The notes below the pieces were generated by a model. It saw only the letters and a list, made by a program, of their open reading frames with translations, did not search any database and was not told the DNA's origin. A stretch of 64,000 bases of DNA from Calliopum simillimum (Eukaryota > Arthropoda > Insecta > Diptera > Lauxaniidae), in contig OX638368.1 in assembly GCA_951812925.1 (NCBI GenBank), positions 122,907,309-122,971,308 of the forward strand. Direction: 5' to 3'. Position 1 is the stretch's first letter; every line of letters begins with the position of its first letter. Position numbers and translations under genes: made by a program. Shown here piece after piece: positions 22,760 through 34,972 of the stretch.

Positions 22760-25700
22760 ATGTTCAATGATGTTCACTTGGCCAAAATCAACAAGACTAT
22801 GGACTGGAGAAATACTGCATCTAAGAAACAGCAACATCAGCAACCACAATTCCAATCCAATCCGAAGGCACAGGATATGCAATTAAATTTGCAAGCAACA
22901 TCACATGGTATTCTTGAGTCTGGTACATCCGATATCGAGGATGCAATGCGAAAGTTAAGTGAGCATGGTTTCATTTTTGGTAGCACTTCACCAAGGTGTG
23001 GAGTACCTGAAGTTGAATCTCCTGCAATCGAAAAACCAAGATGTCTATCTTCAGTGCCTGGTTTTCATAGTGGGGCAGAAGCGGCAGATTATACACAAAA
23101 AGATAATAATGAGAGCGACAACAATATCAGTTCCTGTTCCACATTGGACATTGTAAATAAGGTAAAGTGTAGTTAAGTGTTGTATGGGATTTATTATATT
23201 TATTTAAAAAGTAATGTAGGAATGTTTATCCTTTATCCCAACAAAAAATTTAGTTAAATTGTCTTAACCCATTTTTGTTTGAATATTAAAACAATTTTTC
23301 AAATTAGCCAAGTCAATTGAAAAGTTTTTTTTCATTATCCTTGCAGAAGCTATAGTTACTTTCGCTGTAACTTCTTAATGCTGCTTTTTATAGTTATGAA
23401 ATTTGAAAGGAAGATGTTTATGGACTCAAATGATCGTATAAAAACTAAAATCCGAAATCGTGTTGATCAAGTCTTTTTATCGGCTATGGCTCGATATGAA
23501 TTGGAATAAATAGTTGTAAAGAATTTCTGTATGATAAGAATTGCATCTTTAACTTTCTCCCACAATATTTTAAGATTTCAAAAATAGCTTTCCAAAACGC
23601 ACAGTTTTCTCATGATTTTTTCAGTTGATTTGCGTTTATGTCAATTAGTTTTCCGTATCATAATTACTTATATAAATAAACAAACGAAATCGGTTCAATC
23701 CCAGCCTTATTTTCAATATATTCGGTATATTTTTTTTGGAAAGTCTGTGAAAGGAAGCAATGCGCCACGTCCTTTAATGAAAACTACGCAATAGTGGCTA
23801 AAATGCTGTATCGATTTTTATGAAATTTGGAAAAGAAATACTTCGGCTTAGTCTTAAGGAAGGGAATTAAAAATTTTTTGTGTTTTATTGCACCCCCAAG
23901 GAATGATATTAGAACTTTTTATGTTAGAGGTAGCAGCACCATGCCTCTAAAAAGAAAATTTGCTGACATGGTTCACGCTGATTCTGAATCCGGTTTTTTG
24001 CAGTATTCATAAAAAACGTAATTTTTGCAAGGAAGCCATCTAAGGTGTAGCGAAAAGGGATAAGTATTTTCAGAGGAAATGTTAAGTGGGGAAAAATATT
24101 GGAGGTTTGCCTTACATTCTACGCCCACTACGGGAAGTGGGAACGTTAATTTCATAAAAATTTAATTTTTGCAGGAGAGCCCCCCTAAGGGGGAGTGATA
24201 AGAGGTAAATATGTTTGGAAAAAATTATGAAAAGAAAACATTAGTTGGTGTTATTCTTACAATTTACTTCTCCAAGGGCGACACCTGAGCAGCCATGGAG
24301 CTATTTGTCGGTTTTACTTAAATTTTTTTGAACTGTGACCTTGATACGATGCCACTTAGCCCAATCCTCCCATTTTTTGGCTCATGTATTTTTTTTACCA
24401 AACCTCACAAAATTAAGCCTTCCAGCGTATCCAAATCCCATTATTTAGAATTTCCTAATATCACTAAATTCTGTCTAGTATGCAATTCCCCCTCTTTCAA
24501 TCCTCCAAGTTTTGCATGAAAATCGGTTAAGTTATGTACAATTGTGTATATGAAGGAGTGTTTTCAACAATTTACTTTTTTTGCCATTTTTGCTCTGAGG
24601 ATTTGGTTCATATTCGGTTTATATCCTCATCCAACTTTTGAAATACGCAAAACAAAAATCGATTTTCGAAACCGAATATCATATATGAGGAGTAGTTGAA
24701 CAAAAGGTAACATTTCCAGTTTTTGTCTTTTTGCTATTTTTTGAAGAATCGTATGTAAACCTATGAACTACACATTCCAGTTGAATTTGGCGGTTCAAAG
24801 AATAACAGTTCCCAAGAAAACCGCGTTTTTCGTCGATTTCCGAACAAAAAGTAACATTTCCACTCCACTTACAATTTTTTTGTAGTTCTGACGAAAAATT
24901 ACATTTACCTATTTAATACTAATCACTAATCATAGTCTTCGTCGAACATTTTCAGTTGCTTTTATTGCTCCCACAAGGCATCATTTCAGTTTAATGATTA
25001 TCAAAAAGTAAAATTTCCAACATTTCCTGACAAAAGGTAACATTTCCAAATTTCAAACTCAGTTATCTCCATTAATATGAAAGTTTTTAAATGTGTAAAA
25101 ACGCGATTGTAAGGCAGTTTTTTTAGTGTATATTTATGCATTTAAAAAAAAAAAATGCTACCCTTTATATTTACTACAAAAAAAAAAAAACATTAGAGGT
25201 ATTCACGATCTAGAGTAACGTCCTGAGTAACAGAGTAACAGGGTAACTGTGCACAACCACAACAACAAAATATACGTAAGTTACTCTGTTACTCTTTTAC
25301 CCTTTTAGTCAAGCTATTTTCTAGTGTAAAATAATCTTACACTTTTGCCTTTTTTTTACTATTTCTATTTCTATAGAAACGTTTGAATTTGTTTATGATT
25401 GAGAGGCAATTTTCGTTCATCAAAAATAAAAATTTGAATGGGAGAAAAATATTCATTTAAAAAATTTTTTTTTTGTTGTCAGCTAAGATTATATTGAGAA
25501 ACAAAAAGCAAATATACGTGCAAAGTATTGAGTATGCTCACTATTCAGAGTAACTGAGTGCACTTTTACCCTGTTACTCAGCTCGTTACTCTAGATCGTG
25601 AATAACTCTATTATCTTTATTTTACGAGCGAACTTGATTCTTCAATTAAATATAAATTTGGATTTACATACTTGACGGTTGAAAAGAAGTGATAAGTTTT

Positions 25701-28700
25701 TTTAAACCGTATCCATATAAACTAGTTGCCCGGGAGCAACATCGTTCGCCCGTTTCCTAATCTCGCGGACAGAGCCGAAGGTATTTCGAAAAAAAAATGT
25801 ATAATTAAACCCTGCCAAACAAAATATCTATAAAGGAAAGAAAAAATCATGCAAATCGGCCAAATGGTTCTGGAGTTATGACGTAGTAGTATGCTGATTT
25901 TATTGTTTCATTCTTCAAATGATTAGGTATCATATATCATTCCTTTATTTTGCATTTTTTGCATTCTCAAAAGCATTACATTTGACCCTAGGTACAAAAT
26001 GGTTGAACAATATTCGAAATGAGGTTTTATCATTATATTATAAATTATAAAATTTGTTCTTTATTTTAAAAATATTTAATTTCATCATTCATTCATCACT
26101 TCATTATTCTATTCTTCTAAAACAAAAACTTTTTTGGCACAGCTGACAACGGGTTAAATATTTAAAGTTCTAGTGCGCAAGTACGTAAACAGGAGCGTTT
26201 CTTGTGACAAGTTATAATTGCACTATTTTACAAAAACAATCATAATCCTATCATAACCGTCCCTGTATTGCGTATTGCTTCGTTGCAGTATCGTTCGTTC
26301 CTTTAGATACAATAACATTGCGATGTGAAAAAAACTCTGTTTTTCGTGCGTAATAGAATGCAGAAATCTAAAATAAAACCAAAATAATTTTTCAATTCGC
26401 ATTCGATTAAATGTGTATTATTTGTTCATGCTGATGTCATTTCCTAAGAGTTTAAGTTGCATGTGTTGTACTGAATTTCAGAAGGACATACAACTGCAAC
26501 GCAATGAATTGCATCGCAGCTGGGAATACACGCTGATTACCCAACCACCTCAACTGAGAAGAATAAATGTTATTGAATTTTTCCTTTTATTCTTTAGAAA
26601 AGTTTTTTGCACATAATTTATGTCTTTTTTCTTAGGTGGAGAATCTGTCGTTGCTTGAGCAGGAGTCTCAAATTAAGGAATTGTCTCAACGACTACACAA
26701 TACAGAAAATCAACGAGATGAATTGCAACACAAACTGGATGAATGTACCGAAGAGAGAGAACTATGCTATAAACGTCTTGAAGTAGTAGGTGCTGCTCAT
26801 GAATCTCGTATCACTGAGATGCACTGCGTCATTGCAGAACTAAGCAAAAAACTACGTACAAAACAGGAAACTACAATATTAGAAGAGAATGAGCCGGAAG
26901 GAAGTGGTAAGTAAATTTTTTTGTGTATTAGGGTGCTTTTTAAACTTTCAACAGAAATGAAAATCTTTGAATTTTAGGATCAGTTTTTCTAATTTAATAA
27001 TTCGTCGCTCGAATATTCTGCTACCGTATGCACCAATTTCACATTTTTTTGGAAATCACATTTTTAAGTTTGAGGTGAAATGACAAACAAACTAACCTAT
27101 TAATTTTTTTAAATACTTTCAGTAAACAAATTAATTTGGTTTTTTACGACGCCTTCTAGTTTTTAAGTTAATTTGAGCCATATTTTTAGCGTTTAGGGTA
27201 ATCCAATAATTCAACTAGCTATTAAGGATATACGGCAAAAGCCATACCTATATAACTCCGGATTAGGAAGAGATAGCACAAAACGGATAAAAGATTTAGA
27301 AAGAGCTTACTCGGAAACATTAAAAAAACGTATTTTGGCGTTTTTGACAAAAACAACACTCAGCCGACGAATTGAAAACCATCCGGCCGCTAGGATGCTC
27401 TAAGTGGATTTGATTATGGTTGAAACTTATTTCTCTAATTAGGGGTAAAACATTTGATTTTCGATTTTTCTGGATGTTAATCAAAAATTAAAAAAAAAAA
27501 AAAATTTTCGAATGTTAATTGAAATATGTAGCTTAGCTAAGATTAATTTAAATATTTTTTGGGATAGAAAATGGCTTACAATATTTGCTACCAAACAAGC
27601 ATAGATCAGATGACATTGTTACTTTGAGCTTACTGTTCAATGTGTTATATAAACACCAAAAATTATATTTTATCTTTGGCATAGATTTGTTGAGAAGCAC
27701 AGCAAAAAGACGCATTTGCCGGCATCGTAAAAAACTTTTAAGCATACTATATTTAACCTTTAGCATAGATTTGTTGAGAATTACAGCAAACAGAAAAACA
27801 AGGCACATGCTAAAATTTCTAATCTGTTGTAACTCATAGATATTATACTATTTTTGCAAAGTGCTTCGATCGCAAGCTTATTTGGCGAGACGAAATGAAG
27901 TACTAAAGCGCGATTCGTATGTTTATCAGTTTGTTGCCCTTTGAGATTTTGTAATTTTAAATGTTTTTGAAACATAAAATGATTTACATGGATCAGATGA
28001 TATTGTTGGTTTGAGCTTACAGTTCAATGTCTTTATGTAAAACACCAAAAAATTGCAAAAATGCATAAATGATTGCTAAAGGTTAAATTAAGTATGCCTG
28101 AAAGTTATTTTGGATGTCGGCAAATGCTTCTGAAGGATGACGTATGGTGGGTCTTGAAACTAGTAAGGCAAACCATTTTTGTAATTTTTTTGGTGTTTAA
28201 CATAAGCACATTGAACCGTTAGCTGAAATCAACGATGTCTTCTGATACATGCTTATTTGATAGCAAATAAGATTAATTTAATTTAAATTTAACGGATGCT
28301 ATTCATTGTTCCTTTTACTTAAAAATATCCGTCAAATTAACAAACTTATTTGCTTTTGTATATGTTTTAAAGAAATAAGTTACCAAGAAGAATCGGTTTA
28401 TAATTCCGAACTTGATTTAACCAATCCTGATGCAGAATGTCAGACAGATCCACTTGATGGCAACCATTCGATTGGCGGTAATGTCGAAGAAGAAAATCCT
28501 CCTTCTATTGAAATCGACAAGGATATGCTAAATTATAATGAAACCATTTACAAGAGTAAAGTAGAGGTAAGTTTGTATAAAACTTGAATTGTGTACACTT
28601 ATATGAAAAAAAAACTTTAATAGGCATTACAAGAGGAAGTACTACATTTAAAGGCTCAAATCGCATTACTTCAATCCGAAATTGCAAATAATTCACAGCG

Positions 28701-30632
28701 TTTGATAGAAGAGAATAATGTAGGATTTGTGGTAGAAGGAAAACAAAATATTCATTACTATGACGGTGACGTAGAACTTAGCGCTTCAAATTCAAATGCA
28801 CAACAACAAAGAGAGAAATTTGCTGGAAATGCGGAAAATCCTGTAAAAACTTGGTATGACAAAATTGCGGACGATAATTTTGTATTCGATAAGCCTTTAG
28901 TTGAAACACTGGATGTAACAGAAAGTAAGTACATTAAAGAAGTAAGTTTCGGAGAAAATTGATATAATAACACAAAAATATTTTAGCTACTTTAAGTCAA
29001 TGTGTCACTTTATCAAGCCCTCAGTCTGTTTCTATTGTTCCAAAAATGGCCGAAAGAGTAAAATTACGGCGTTCAAAAGAATTTAAGAATGATAACCCCA
29101 ATACTACACGTCAAATGAAGGACGAAGTAAGTCGAATTAATAGATAATGATTTTTTATTTATAATCTATTTTGAATTTAGGTATCTCCGAATCCTCAAAA
29201 AACGTTACAACTCTTAATGTCAGAATTTTTTCAACACAACAATGTTATGGAAAACTGTATGAACATTTCAGATTTAGAAAATGAGTTTCAGCGACTTCAC
29301 CGAAAAATAGAGCGACTGAAGATGCAAAATATTGTCATATCGCTAACTTTAAGTGAATGTAAGGAACATTGTGATCAATTGTATTTGCTGTGTGGAAAGT
29401 ATGAGTCAAATGCAATAGCGCTACAATCAGCGGTTAATTGCAGCGATCGTGCAATTGAAGCATATGACGTGATGTTGGCATTGTTGGAGAGCAAGTAAGC
29501 TTATTACGTTTTCATAAGTAAACATGTTATTAAAAAGCATTAATTTTAGGTTGGCAATAATGAAAGAAAGAACGGAAGCAGCTGAAGATAGTCGGAAAGC
29601 GGTGGAATCTGTTGCACGTCAGTTATTGATACGCTTGGATAGTGAGAAAAATATGTGTGAAAATAGTATGGGGCCTTGGAAAAACACGTTAGTTTAAAAT
29701 TTAGATTTTTCTCATTTAAGAAGTGTTTGAATTGTTCGTATTTTATTTCTTAGATTTAGTTTTACAGAAAAAACTTACACACCATGGACTCCAGAAGATG
29801 ATAACCGCCTACGCTATCATGTCTCAAAATTAAAAGGACGCCGGTCTACAGTTCAAAATACAATTGTAAATTTAGAATCACCTTTTAGTGCTTTCTATGA
29901 AAAATCTCGAATGGCTCTCGAAGAATGTAAGGAATTTAGCGAAGAAAAAGCTCTTCAAGTGGATTTGGAAACGGCGGTTCTGATGCAAGAGCTATTAAAT
30001 TTACGTGAAGAAAATTTGCATTTAAAATCCAAAGCCGAAGAAGCTGAACATGATCGTCAGTTTGCTGTTAATAAAATAAATGTTTTACAGGAAGATCTAC
30101 AGCAATTGCAAATGCAGTTAAGTGTAGACTCGAATGCGTTGTTTACACTTGGCAGGTCATCAATCGAGGATCGTGTGTCCTTCTCAGAGTCAGATCATGC
30201 CGCTCTAACAGAAAGGCAACTAGTTGAGGCACTCACAAGAGAAACTGAATTAAAGGAAAGAATACAATCACTGTTGGCTACAGTTTCTGTATCACGCAAG
30301 AGCTCCAATGAAAAATACGAAGAAGTTCAAAGTAATATTAAAGATTTGCAAAAAATTAACATGTGCGTATATGTGGTTGTTAAAGTTCACTTTTTATTAT
30401 GTTCTTTAAATTTATGACTTATCTTTGCAGGGACCTTACACAAACTTTGGAGTATAACAAACGTAAATATCAATCCAGAATTCGAAAACTTGAACAAAAA
30501 ATTACGGAAATGCAAACTGAAATTTTGCATTACAGAAATGTGCAAAAAGCACAACCAGAAACGCAAAGAGTAATTCGTAAGAGCAAGGCTAACTCACTCA
30601 GTAACGAAAATGTTCCTGAAACAATTCTTTAA
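22760..30632 (+). CDS. MCC: MCC (mutated in colorectal cancers) coiled-coil scaffold homologue
   Basis: Nine exons: 22760-23161, 26636-26906, 28373-28566, 28624-28924, 28987-29126, 29181-29494, 29550-29687, 29754-30362 and 30431-30632. All junctions keep phase; 856 aa against about 829 in human MCC. Diagnostic blocks are ESRITEMHCVIAELSKKLR (exon 2) and KMAERVKLRRSKEF (exon 5). Exon 6 carries LENEFQRLHRKIERLKMQN through GKYESNAIALQSAV to AIEAYDVMLALLES. Exon 8 carries LETAVLMQELLNLREENLHL and ELKERIQSLLATVSVSRKSS. Most of the protein is predicted coiled coil. The C-terminus ETIL fits a class I PDZ ligand, like ETSL in human MCC. MCC proteins are linked to Wnt/beta-catenin signalling and cortical polarity. 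Exon 1 is weakly conserved, so the start is less certain. A possible in-frame alternative exon (AG at 26480-26481) was not used. A donor at 28942 in exon 4 is excluded because it leads to a stop. Confidence 0.93.
23162..25194. other. MCC intron 1, first part: no gene, repeated GTAACATTTCC motif
   Basis: No coding region is supported. Between about 24700 and 25050, variants of ACAAAAGGTAACATTTCC recur five times (near 24703, 24845, 24889, 25003, 25030). Confidence 0.5.
25195..25609. mobile_element. 415-bp inverted-repeat element in MCC intron 1
   Basis: The termini are AGAGGTATTCACGATCTAGA and TCTAGATCGTGAATAACTCT, followed inward by GAGTAAC-rich sequence on both sides. Flanking bases ATT (25192-25194) and ATT (25610-25612) may be the target duplication. 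It is non-coding. Confidence 0.65.
25610..26635. other. MCC intron 1, last part
   Basis: AT-rich. A possible alternative exon starts after TTTCAG at 26481 (KDIQLQRNELHRSWEY) and could splice in frame to exon 2 from a weak donor near 26569. Conservation is unknown. Confidence 0.35.
27583..28268. mobile_element. Fold-back element in MCC intron 2
   Basis: ATTTGCTACCAAACAAGCAT at the left pairs with ATGCTTATTTGATAGCAAAT at the right, with matching sequence further in. The region is bracketed by AAGATTAATTTAA at 27539-27551 and 28269-28281. A relative covers about 56180-56660, and a short piece lies at about 36541-36580. Confidence 0.6.
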
Positions 30633-31346
30633 TTTAAATTATGGAAAATTTATTTCTTTTTTGCCTTATAAGCTTAAATAATTCGATGCATTTTGGTTGT
30701 GTGCAACTCATTCGCAAGTCTAAAAATGGGAATGTATATAAATCGAAATAATGAATGTGTGCCATTAATTGTCAATGCACTTTTAAAAGGTAATTTATTA
30801 CTACATACTTATATATAAGCGGCAGTTTTGTCTGCGCTCCTAACAAATAGTTAAACTGTTTTTTATGTTAGTAAAATTATATAGTGCTACTTTATTTTAT
30901 TTAAAAAATGGTCTAACTCAAAATCAGTAGAATGCTATTCCATGCAAATTTTTATGTTTGTCGTGATTTTGTATTATGCTGTTTGCCAAGTAAAGCTCAT
31001 ATGTAAATTAAAAACAGCATTAACACAACGGCGCCAAGTACAATTTGGACAAAATTGGTATCTGTGACAAGACAAGGCCCCGATTGCGTATGGAAACGCA
31101 TTCTGGTTTCGTTGCCAGTCGGAAAACGAAACTGCAATTTTATTTGACATTGTCAACCGAAACTATTTTTAGTTGCTTTTTCAATAGTGCTGGCAAGTTG
31201 CGATTTTGAAATACAGCTAATGTCAAATACAGTGTAAAAGACGGAGCATATCAAGATTGACATTCGAAAGTAGAAAATTAAACAAAATAAAATAAAAACA
31301 AAATTGATTTTGGATTGTGCTGGTTATTTTTGAAATAAATTTAGTC
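30633..31346. other. MCC 3' UTR and intergenic
   Basis: Downstream of the MCC stop. No gene is visible; the short minus-strand ORF at 30974-31156 has no recognisable content. Confidence 0.4.
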
Positions 31347-31655
31347 AGGCCTATCATTGGATCCATCGTAGATACGAGTTTCGTGAGATCTACGAAAATG
31401 CTATTATTGATTTCAACAAATCACGAACGTAACTTCGAAATTCATGGAGTTTGAAGTATTTCTTAAATAAAATTATGATATTTCTTCGGTAGTCATATCT
31501 AGTCGTCGAAAATTAAAAAAAAATTTGAGTTTCGGATGGAGTAAGTGATCCGAATCTACGAATTTTGAATTCACGTCGTAGCAATTCGAATTCAATGATA
31601 GCACTTTCGTAGATCTCACGAAATTCGTCTCTACGATGGATTCAATGATAGGCCT
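31347..31655. mobile_element. 309-bp fold-back MITE
   Basis: The termini are AGGCCTATCATTGGATCCAT and ATGGATTCAATGATAGGCCT. Arms of about 55 bp include TTTCGTGAGATCTACGAAA, itself palindromic. The target duplication is unclear. Confidence 0.75.
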
Positions 31656-32165
31656 AAATAATTCATTTGATTCATATGATGAGCTACCAATAAATCTGTT
31701 TATTTATAAATCTGTTTTACCTTTCCAACATTTTGTTTTTTGCGTGTCGATTGTCGCCATGTAAAAAAATAAAAAACTGTAACACTTTTTACTCAATGAA
31801 AGGTTTAAATTTAATATTATAGCACTGATTAGTTTTACCTTAATATACCAAATAATATTTTTATCATTATAATGGAATTTGATTAATTATACTACGCACG
31901 GGTCAACCATAAAATATATTTAATGTAATTTTTAGTTTTTATTTTTTAAATTATATTTATATTAATATGCTTATATCGACTTCATTTAAATAAATATTGT
32001 ATAAATTGTTAATTGTCCTTATGAATTTACTCTTAATAAAATTTGCTTATGAAAAGTTTTTGCTTCCACTTCATGCGGCTTGAAATTCAACAGCTCCAAT
32101 GCCCCAACAATCGAGCCACTGGCAATATTCCGAGGGAGGATAGCAAATCATGTGCATTTTATTTA

Positions 32166-32430
32166 GAGTCTGTCTATTCGGGGGGACTCGCGTACGCTAC
32201 GCGAAATCCAGTGACGTTTTTTCCCCCGGGACGCAGCTTCGTTACGCATGATTAATTTAGCGTGCGCGAAATTTTACATAAAAGTCGGGGTAAGTGTGCG
32301 GCCTGCGGCCGCAGCTCAGGATTTAAACCTGTCAGACATCCAACACGGGCTTCGCGGTGGAAAGAACTTCTCTGGATTTCGCGTACGCTAATTGAGTAGC
32401 GTACGCGAGTCCCCACGAATAGACACTTCC
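32166..32430. mobile_element. 265-bp MITE, family with 4955-5030 (copy B)
   Basis: Arms GTCTATTCGGGGGGACTCGC and the complement of GTCTATTCGTGGGGACTCGC are separated by about 200 bp of GC-richer filler, including GCGGCCTGCGGCCGC. The outer ends are GAGTCT and CTTCC, the reverse orientation of copy A. The flanks TTTTATTTA (32157-32165) and TTTTATTTA (32431-32439) form a clean 9-bp target duplication. Confidence 0.88.
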
Positions 32431-32439
32431 TTTTATTTA

Positions 32440-33352
32440 TGTAGCGAATTGTCTAATTCACTGAACAAGATGACGAAAATTGCTTCGAATTAGCTTGAAG
32501 TTCATCATAGAATTAACTCTAAAAAACCGCCTGACCCGCATAAATTTCCAAAAAGAATCAACGTCACTGAAGTATGTGTAGCCCTTTTACCCTATAGACC
32601 CCTTCAGTTAAACGGTAATAACTCGATTGGAACTAAATCGAATCAAAACTTGCTAAAAAATACTGGAACAAAAGTTGTTGTCTAAGATCATATCTATTTA
32701 AAAAAAATCTACTTTTGACACCTGACTATAGTAAATGAAATGAGAATTAAGGCCCGCTTATGCAAACGAATTCTGGCAACATCGCATTGGTTTCTATCAG
32801 AAAATTGGCATTGCCGACTGAAACCAAAGCTGCCAGTTTCTTTTCTGGCAACCAGATTACGAAACTGCTCAGTAGCAATTTCTTCGGTGTATTAAAAATT
32901 TTTTTTAATTGAATTGGACATTTCTGTACTCTAGCGAGTTTTGGTTTATTTTTAGTTGTAAGAAAAAAAAATTTTCTCAGTTTGTGCACATTAAAAATGA
33001 ATTGAATTCATTAACTCCGTTCCAAAACGAAACAAAAGTTAACTTTTGTTACCTTATGTTACCTTAGGTCGTATACAAAATTTAGTCAAATAAGAGCGAA
33101 AAAAACATAGCTGATCATTTCCTCTCCAAACAAAAGTAACCAAATTTTACCTAAGGAATTTGTTTAGGTAAAATTTGTTAAGTTTCAATAAAATTACAAT
33201 TGACAAAAAGTTTACAAAACGCGGTGTGTGCGGATAAAACCAAAAAAAGAAAAAAAAAAAAAAAATAAAAAATTTCAAAATAAATTAAACTCCAAAAAAT
33301 AACTAAATAAAAAAGAAAATAAAAAACGCAATTTAAGCCGCATCTTTCCAAA
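32440..33352. other. Intergenic between MCC and BCAS2
   Basis: No gene is seen. A 14-15 bp stem hairpin, CAAATTTTACCTAA with its complement, lies at 33141-33176. Confidence 0.4.
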
Positions 33353-33630
33353 ATGCAGATTTTCGTTGAAAACCTCACCGGCAAGACCATCACCTTGGAG
33401 GTGAAACTTCCGATACAAATGGAAATGTCAAGGCAAGATAAAGAAGGCATCGTCCCAGATCAATAACGTTTAATTTTCGCTAGTAAAAAATCTTGGACTT
33501 GGTGCTTCGTCTGCGTGGTGGTCATTGAGCCATCTTTGCGGTTTTTGAAAAAAAAACAATTGCGACAAAATGATGTGCCTTACGTCCAAGAACTACCAAT
33601 CGCCGCAAGAAGTGTGTCAGCTACCACGTT
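33353..33630 (+). pseudogene. Ubiquitin-RpL40 fusion, intronless retropseudogene
   Basis: It starts [17 protein letters not shown], then has a rearranged stretch, then DKEGIVPDQ followed by a premature stop and RLIFASKK. After a deletion the frame shifts to LDLVLRLRGGH. Further frames give a degraded L40 part (ALRPRTTNRRKKC). Order and content match the Ub-RpL40 precursor, whose ubiquitin is released in the cytosol and whose L40 joins the large ribosomal subunit. With stops, frameshifts and deletions it cannot make either product. The absence of introns suggests a retrocopy; no clear poly-A tail remains. Confidence 0.85.
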
Positions 33631-33782
33631 TGAAGCTTTTATAGCGTTTCTTTAAAATTTCTATACTGATCGTGATCTCTGCAGAGAAATGGTGTCGCTT
33701 TCTGAATTAAAGATCATTGTACAAAAAAAGGGCAATAACATTAAAATTTCTTCGAAAGTTGTTTATTTTCTTAAATCTTAAA

Positions 33783-34522
33783 TTAAGCGTCATTTTCTTC
33801 AGTATCAAATCCGTTTTGTTGAATCTTATTTCGTTCCTCTAATTGACTTTTAATATCGTGCACCTGTTTTTCTAAATCAGCACATTGCTGTTCAATTTCA
33901 TAATTTTTTGAAACCAACATAACCCAAGTTGCTTCAAGATTTTTCAGTTTATCCCCAGCTTGCGTCTGCGCTTGTTTACGTTGCCAATTAATATCTTGTA
34001 TTTGCTTTTTCAGTTCTTGCAATTGCGTTTGTGCTTTGGCTTGTAGTGCTGTAAATATTTCTAAATATGCCTTCCAAGACTCTATCCCATAATCGAGCAT
34101 CAACTCCAAATTCATTGCGCGAACCCATTGATGTTCCAATTGTGCCATTGAATTCTCTATCGATTCAAGCCAGGCAGTAATTTCAGAGAGCTTTCCGGCA
34201 GATGGTGGTGGTAGTTCATATCGTTTCATACTTAATGTTTCCATCGGTTGTCGATTTTGTATTCTTTCAAATTCGAATGCCATAACTTTTGTTTCAAAGG
34301 AATTTGTATTGATTTGTGGCAGGTGATCTAGATAATTTTTAGTCGGCCGATATCTTCGACATTCTTCTTCCACCATGGCCAAGGCCTATATTGAAATACA
34401 GGCATATAAGTATTCTTACAATTATTAAAACCAACAGTATACCATACCGATTCTCTAACTCCTGCGTCGTCGTACCCATGATCTATGTATGGTAATGCAT
34501 CAACAATTACCTCTCCAGCCAT
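33783..34522 (-). CDS. BCAS2: Pre-mRNA-splicing factor SPF27/BCAS2
   Basis: Two exons on the minus strand, 34522-34448 and 34385-33783, joined in phase 0, give 225 aa, the same length as the human protein as I recall it. SPF27 is a core coiled-coil subunit of the Prp19 (NineTeen) complex that activates the spliceosome in the nucleus. The N-terminus AGEVIVDALPYIDHGYDDAG is characteristic. Further blocks are VEEECRRYRPTKNYL, PMETLSMKRYELPPPS, NSMAQLEHQWVRAMNLELM and LVSKNYEIEQQCADLE. The second half is coiled coil. A poly-A signal AATAAA (minus strand, 33767-33762) lies 16 bp past the stop, so the 3' UTR is very short. Confidence 0.96.
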
Positions 34523-34972
34523 TATTTTTAATAAACAATTTCAATTCGTAAATTGAATAACTTCGAGAACCAACAAATAAGTAATTTTGGTTGTAAACTC
34601 TACGCATCAATTATATCTGTCAGAAAAACATACTCGTCCGATTATTATTGTAATCGATTAATATTGGGCCCTGTGGCGAATTTTTGTTAAGGCCTGATAC
34701 ACTAAATATTTGTGCAAACGATTTGTGTAGTGCGTTTCTACAGGAGACATATGTAATAAATATATGTCAAATATATTTGGAACAGCCGTAAATCCCATAA
34801 ATCTGTAGTAGAAACGCAGTATAAGGGGTTGATTTATTGTGTTAACAAATTGATTTAATGAGTGGAAATCAGTTTGCGTAAAAATCAAATTTATTTTAGT
34901 ATGAATCATGTTTGCGCAACAGTTTGTGGAATGTTTGGAAATATTTGATCATAATTACGTATTTTTTGATCA
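34523..34972. other. BCAS2 upstream region
   Basis: Presumed promoter of BCAS2. No confident core element and no other gene are visible. Confidence 0.35.

Noticed and set aside
26413..26616. ORF KDIQLQRNELHRSWEYTLIT as a definite MCC exon
   Set aside because: Good acceptor but poor donor, and exon 1 joins exon 2 in frame without it; left as an alternative only.
28942..28943. Second GTAAGT donor at the end of MCC exon 4
   Set aside because: Using it puts exon 5 in a frame that stops after two codons.
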